Origin: Verrucomicrobiales bacterium
Lineage (GTDB): Bacteria; Verrucomicrobiota; Verrucomicrobiia; Verrucomicrobiales; DEV007
Assembly (NCBI GenBank): GCA_002708885.1
Contig: PAPL01000063.1
Coordinates: 15,716 to 25,500 of the forward strand
Direction: 5' to 3'
DNA: 9,785 nucleotides
A program made the translations under genes and the position numbers. The notes below the pieces were generated by a model. It was not told where the DNA came from. It ran no database searches and was given only the letters and a program-made list of their open reading frames with translations. Within the stretch, counting starts at the first letter, position 1, and every line of letters starts with the position of its first letter. This document shows, piece after piece, positions 7,221 through 9,785 of the stretch.

Positions 7221-7508
7221 TTATGTCGCCCTATGGCTTTCATTCCATTCTAAGGTGATACAAGCTAGTGCAAAATTGTACCTAAGAAGGTGTGGTGATA
7301 CCTTTCCGATATCAATGATTTTTTCTTTTGAAGACTCCGAAAGACCGTCTAAACACCTCGCGTCGATCTCATCGAATTTCTTGCGCCACCGGTAAAACCT
7401 CGCGTCGGAGATGTTGTGCTTACGGCAGATGTCTGCGACCGTTTGGTCTTCTTCGGCTTGTCGCAATATGCGGATAATCTCTACGGTGCTGGGCTGTCTC
7501 TGTTTTAT
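7221..7508 (-). pseudogene. broken IS3-family transposase OrfA fragment
   Basis: On the minus strand this frame reads KQRQPSTVEIIRILRQAEED followed by TVADICRKHNISDARFYRWR and KKF. This is the N-terminal helix-turn-helix of IS3-type OrfA proteins, which bind the element's terminal repeats. In intact relatives the first Lys follows an ATG; here that codon (7506-7508) is ATA, and the next usable start is TTG at 7464-7466, inside the domain. After KKF (7374) the likeness fades (DEIDARCLDGLSE) instead of giving a full leucine zipper, and the frame ends at 7221. No OrfB with a DDE integrase core is present on either strand. It is therefore a degraded remnant, probably inactive. Its position between two unrelated gene blocks suggests past insertion and deletion there. 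Confidence 0.7.
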
Positions 7509-7550
7509 CAGACTATTCCTTAGTCGTTAAGAAAGGGACGCAGCCGCCGC

Positions 7551-7579
7551 TTGGATGCGACGGGGGCTTTATGTATACT
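7551..7579 (+). promoter_or_regulatory. candidate sigma-70-type promoter for the lectin-propeller gene
   Basis: TTGGAT (7551-7556) and TATACT (7574-7579) are separated by 17 bases, close to the consensus -35 and -10 boxes and spacing. The expected transcript start near 7586 would leave a leader of about 80 bases before the chosen GTG start. It is predicted by eye only. Confidence 0.35.
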
Positions 7580-7656
7580 GAATAGTTGGCGAAGGAGTCG
7601 ATTGAGTAATAACGCATTCCTTTCGCCGCTGTACTACTTTTACGCAGTCCGTGACA

Positions 7657-7663
7657 AAGGGGG
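7657..7663 (+). promoter_or_regulatory. ribosome binding site deciding the GTG start at 7669
   Basis: AAGGGGG lies five bases before GTG 7669. The other in-frame GTG at 7651 would place this purine run inside the coding region and has no such site of its own, so 7669 is preferred. Confidence 0.5.
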
Positions 7664-7668
7664 ACGAA

Positions 7669-9696
7669 GTGGCCCAAGACAAGACGTCAGGTGTGGTGCT
7701 GGCAGAGATCGATCTGTCAGAATGCCCGGTAGGCAAAATTCTCGACTATAATGAGCCGGATAAGCGCGTGGAGGAGCAGGTTTTTAAGGGCTGGAACAAT
7801 GCCCTGGAATGGGGGCCCAAGCAGGGGAAACGGCCGAGTTCCTATCGGGTGGTTCGCGATGGGGAGGTGCAGGTGTTGGAGCATCACAATAAAACCGGCC
7901 GATGCCTTACAACAGGGGAGCCGCTGTGGGGGGATTACACAGTGGAGGCCGCTGTGCGGCAACTGAATGCGTTTACGCAGCCGAACAATGACGATCCACA
8001 CGCCATTGTGGGCCTCTCAGGAGTGATGGTCCGATATCAGGATCTGCGGCGGTATTATATCTTCGGCATTGAGGGATATGAGCGCTTTGTGCTGTATCGG
8101 CGTGAGGATGAGGCATGGACCATGCTCGCCGATTACCGGAATGGGGTGGATCGAAGCCAGTATTACCACCTAAGGGTTGTGTGCGAAGGACAGCGGTTGG
8201 CGTGCTATGTGGATGGAGAGCAAGTATTTGTGGCCTATGACGAGCAGTTTCCGATGGGTAAGGTTGGTATCCGGACGAACACGCGCAGCCGGATGTATGG
8301 AATACGGGTTACAGCGTCGGAGCCTGCTCGGGCGGCGTATGTAAGCCGTCAGAGTGCGTATGACCGGGAGGTGGCGGAAGCATCGGAAAAATACCCGCAG
8401 CCGGTGTTGTGGAAGCGGATCGACATAAGCGAATACTGGCCCTGCCAGGTACGGCTGGGAGATTTCCGTGGGGCAGGCAAAAAGGAGATCGTGTTGCAGC
8501 AGGGGATGGAATCGGGCCCTCGGGTGGTGTGCCTGGATATGGAGGGGGAAAAGCAGTGGGATAAGGTGTATGCTGCGGCATCGGCTTTACATACAAAACA
8601 CAGGGTGGTACACGATCTGGATGGGGATGGTGTGGAGGACTTCATCGGGGTAGAAGGGGATCTGCTGCGGATGATCAGTGGACGGACAGGGGAGGTAACA
8701 GCCGAGACCGAACTGCCAAAGACAGGTCCGTATCGCGGGTTTCGCGGAGAGAGTGTGGCGCCGTATTTGCACAAGCTAGGGGCCTTGTGGCCGTGCCGAA
8801 TTCGCAAGACAGAGAAGGCACAGGATCTGATCCTGAGGGATGGCGACGGTGCGGGGACCGGGTACTCTATCTGGGCTTACGATGAGCAATTGAATCTGCG
8901 GTGGCGCCAAGATGCGCACGACTCGTGGTATGGGATGTATCTCTGGTTCTGTGACGTGGATGGGGATGGCCGCGATGAGATCCTGCCGGGGTATCAGCTT
9001 TACGATGGGGACGGAAACCTTATGTGGCTAATGGAAGGTGCGGAATACATCGAAGATTCAGGGGGGGCCGGGCATGTCGATCACGCCGCGTTTGGGGAAT
9101 TGGACGGAGATGAAAGTAATGGTCCCGAGATTGGGATTGCCGGCAGCGATCCGGGATTTTTCTTAGTGGATGCGCGTACCGGGGCTTTGTTGAGGCACCA
9201 CCGGTTTGGTCATGTGCAGGGGATCTATGCGGGTAATTTCCGGCCGGATCTGCCAGGTTTGGAAATGTGGATGGGGAATCGCTGGGAAAACTACGGGATC
9301 ATGAATCTGGTGAGCGGTCAGGGAGATCCACTGACGCGGTTTGAGCCGGACACGATCAGCCAGGGGGGGCCGCCCGTCAACTGGTCTGGCGACGGCGAGG
9401 AACTAATGTTCCTGTATTCTTCTAAGGAAGCGTTTGGTTTCTATGACGCGAAAGGTAGAAAGGTGGTGCGCCCGGCAGCATGTGAAGGGCTGCCGTTCGA
9501 GTGGGCATATGGGTTCAATGAGGATGTGGTGGGCGACGCTCGAGATGAAATTGTCTATGTGCACGAAGGGGCCGTATATATCGTAACCCAGGACCGTGGC
9601 TATCCTCTCGGCGAACAGATTTATGCGCCGGAGCGCAAGTTTGATATTTCTTTGCCGGGCTGGAAGCTGAATGAGGGCGAGGGATCATCTGGATGA
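7669..9696 (+). CDS. lectin-like jelly roll plus FG-GAP propeller protein (rhamnogalacturonan-lyase-like)
   Basis: A 675-residue protein from GTG 7669. Residues about 34-216 form a concanavalin-like/LamG (DUF1080-type) jelly roll: GDYTVEAAVRQLNAF, AIVGLSGVMVRYQ, RYYIFGIEGYERFVLYRRED, YHLRVVCEGQRLACYVDGEQ, PMGKVGIRTNTRSRMYGIRV. Residues about 245-675 carry FG-GAP/VCBS-type propeller repeats with calcium-loop signatures: GDFRGAGKKEIVL (264-276), DLDGDGVEDFIGV (316-328), DVDGDGRDEILPG (429-441), ELDGDESNGPEIGIAG (477-492) and, near the end, VVGDARDEIVYVHEG. This repeat style is shared by rhamnogalacturonan lyases of family PL11 and by other FG-GAP proteins. I cannot see residues that prove lyase activity, so a binding or scaffold role is equally possible. 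There is no signal peptide or transmembrane segment, which is odd for such a fold. The coding strand is strongly G-rich, unlike the genes at the left of the window. Confidence 0.8.
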   Translation: MAQDKTSGVVLAEIDLSECPVGKILDYNEPDKRVEEQVFKGWNNALEWGPKQGKRPSSYRVVRDGEVQVLEHHNKTGRCLTTGEPLWGDYTVEAAVRQLNAFTQPNNDDPHAIVGLSGVMVRYQDLRRYYIFGIEGYERFVLYRREDEAWTMLADYRNGVDRSQYYHLRVVCEGQRLACYVDGEQVFVAYDEQFPMGKVGIRTNTRSRMYGIRVTASEPARAAYVSRQSAYDREVAEASEKYPQPVLWKRIDISEYWPCQVRLGDFRGAGKKEIVLQQGMESGPRVVCLDMEGEKQWDKVYAAASALHTKHRVVHDLDGDGVEDFIGVEGDLLRMISGRTGEVTAETELPKTGPYRGFRGESVAPYLHKLGALWPCRIRKTEKAQDLILRDGDGAGTGYSIWAYDEQLNLRWRQDAHDSWYGMYLWFCDVDGDGRDEILPGYQLYDGDGNLMWLMEGAEYIEDSGGAGHVDHAAFGELDGDESNGPEIGIAGSDPGFFLVDARTGALLRHHRFGHVQGIYAGNFRPDLPGLEMWMGNRWENYGIMNLVSGQGDPLTRFEPDTISQGGPPVNWSGDGEELMFLYSSKEAFGFYDAKGRKVVRPAACEGLPFEWAYGFNEDVVGDARDEIVYVHEGAVYIVTQDRGYPLGEQIYAPERKFDISLPGWKLNEGEGSSG

Positions 9697-9785
9697 TTTT
9701 GTAGCATTGACGAGATCGCCTAATTGGGCCCGCTTAAGATGCGACTTTTCGATGGGTTACATAATCTTTGGGGCTGAGATGGGCC
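9697..9785. other. end of window, no gene or terminator seen
   Basis: These 89 bases follow the stop of the lectin-propeller gene. I see no hairpin with a T-run and no convincing start of another gene. Confidence 0.5.

Noticed and set aside
7551..7751. Small + strand frame of 66 codons before the lectin-propeller gene.
   Set aside because: It overlaps the start of that gene in another frame, has no family likeness and no ribosome binding site.
1..9785. CRISPR array, tRNA, rRNA or toxin-antitoxin or defence genes.
   Set aside because: No regularly spaced direct repeats, no tRNA-like cloverleaf and no recognisable defence protein were seen on either strand.

Overview
The window looks like chromosomal DNA from an uncultivated, GC-rich bacterium rather than a phage or plasmid. 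It carries several large orphan-type carbohydrate-active proteins, a phytanoyl-CoA-dioxygenase-like oxygenase, a metallo-beta-lactamase-fold hydrolase and a decayed IS3-type transposase fragment. That mix is familiar from environmental, often sponge- or sediment-associated lineages such as Poribacteria or Latescibacterota, but no marker gene is present, so the lineage is only a guess.

Layout. (1) Positions 1-5924 hold five genes on the + strand that read like one glycan-processing cluster: the 3' end of an unrecognised protein (1-945), a TIM-barrel-like putative glycosidase (948-1952, starting two bases after the previous stop), an Fe(II)/2-oxoglutarate oxygenase of the PhyH family (1996-2811), a beta-propeller protein resembling DUF4185 or other five-bladed glycosidase folds (2874-3980), and a GH20-type beta-hexosaminidase (4128-5924). 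The four complete proteins have no visible signal peptide. No transporter, sensor or regulator lies among these genes. (2) Positions 5925-6213 contain no intact gene; there is a weak hairpin and a possible decayed transposase N-terminus. (3) Positions 6214-7080 on the minus strand encode a PhnP-like metallo-beta-lactamase-fold hydrolase with a complete metal-binding set and two inverted repeats upstream. (4) Positions 7221-7508 on the minus strand hold a broken IS3-type OrfA fragment. (5) From a candidate promoter at 7551-7579, a 675-residue protein is read on the + strand (7669-9696). It joins a lectin-like jelly roll to FG-GAP-type propeller repeats with calcium-loop motifs, as in rhamnogalacturonan-lyase-like proteins.

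Working together. The first five genes could act in sequence on a glycan containing N-acetylhexosamine: GH20 removes terminal residues, the TIM-barrel and propeller proteins cut or bind other linkages, and the oxygenase hydroxylates or demethylates a small molecule or sugar. This is inference from neighbourhood only. The last gene has a very different strand base composition (G-rich sense strand) from the first cluster (C-rich sense strand), so the right and left halves probably have separate histories, joined across a region with transposase debris.
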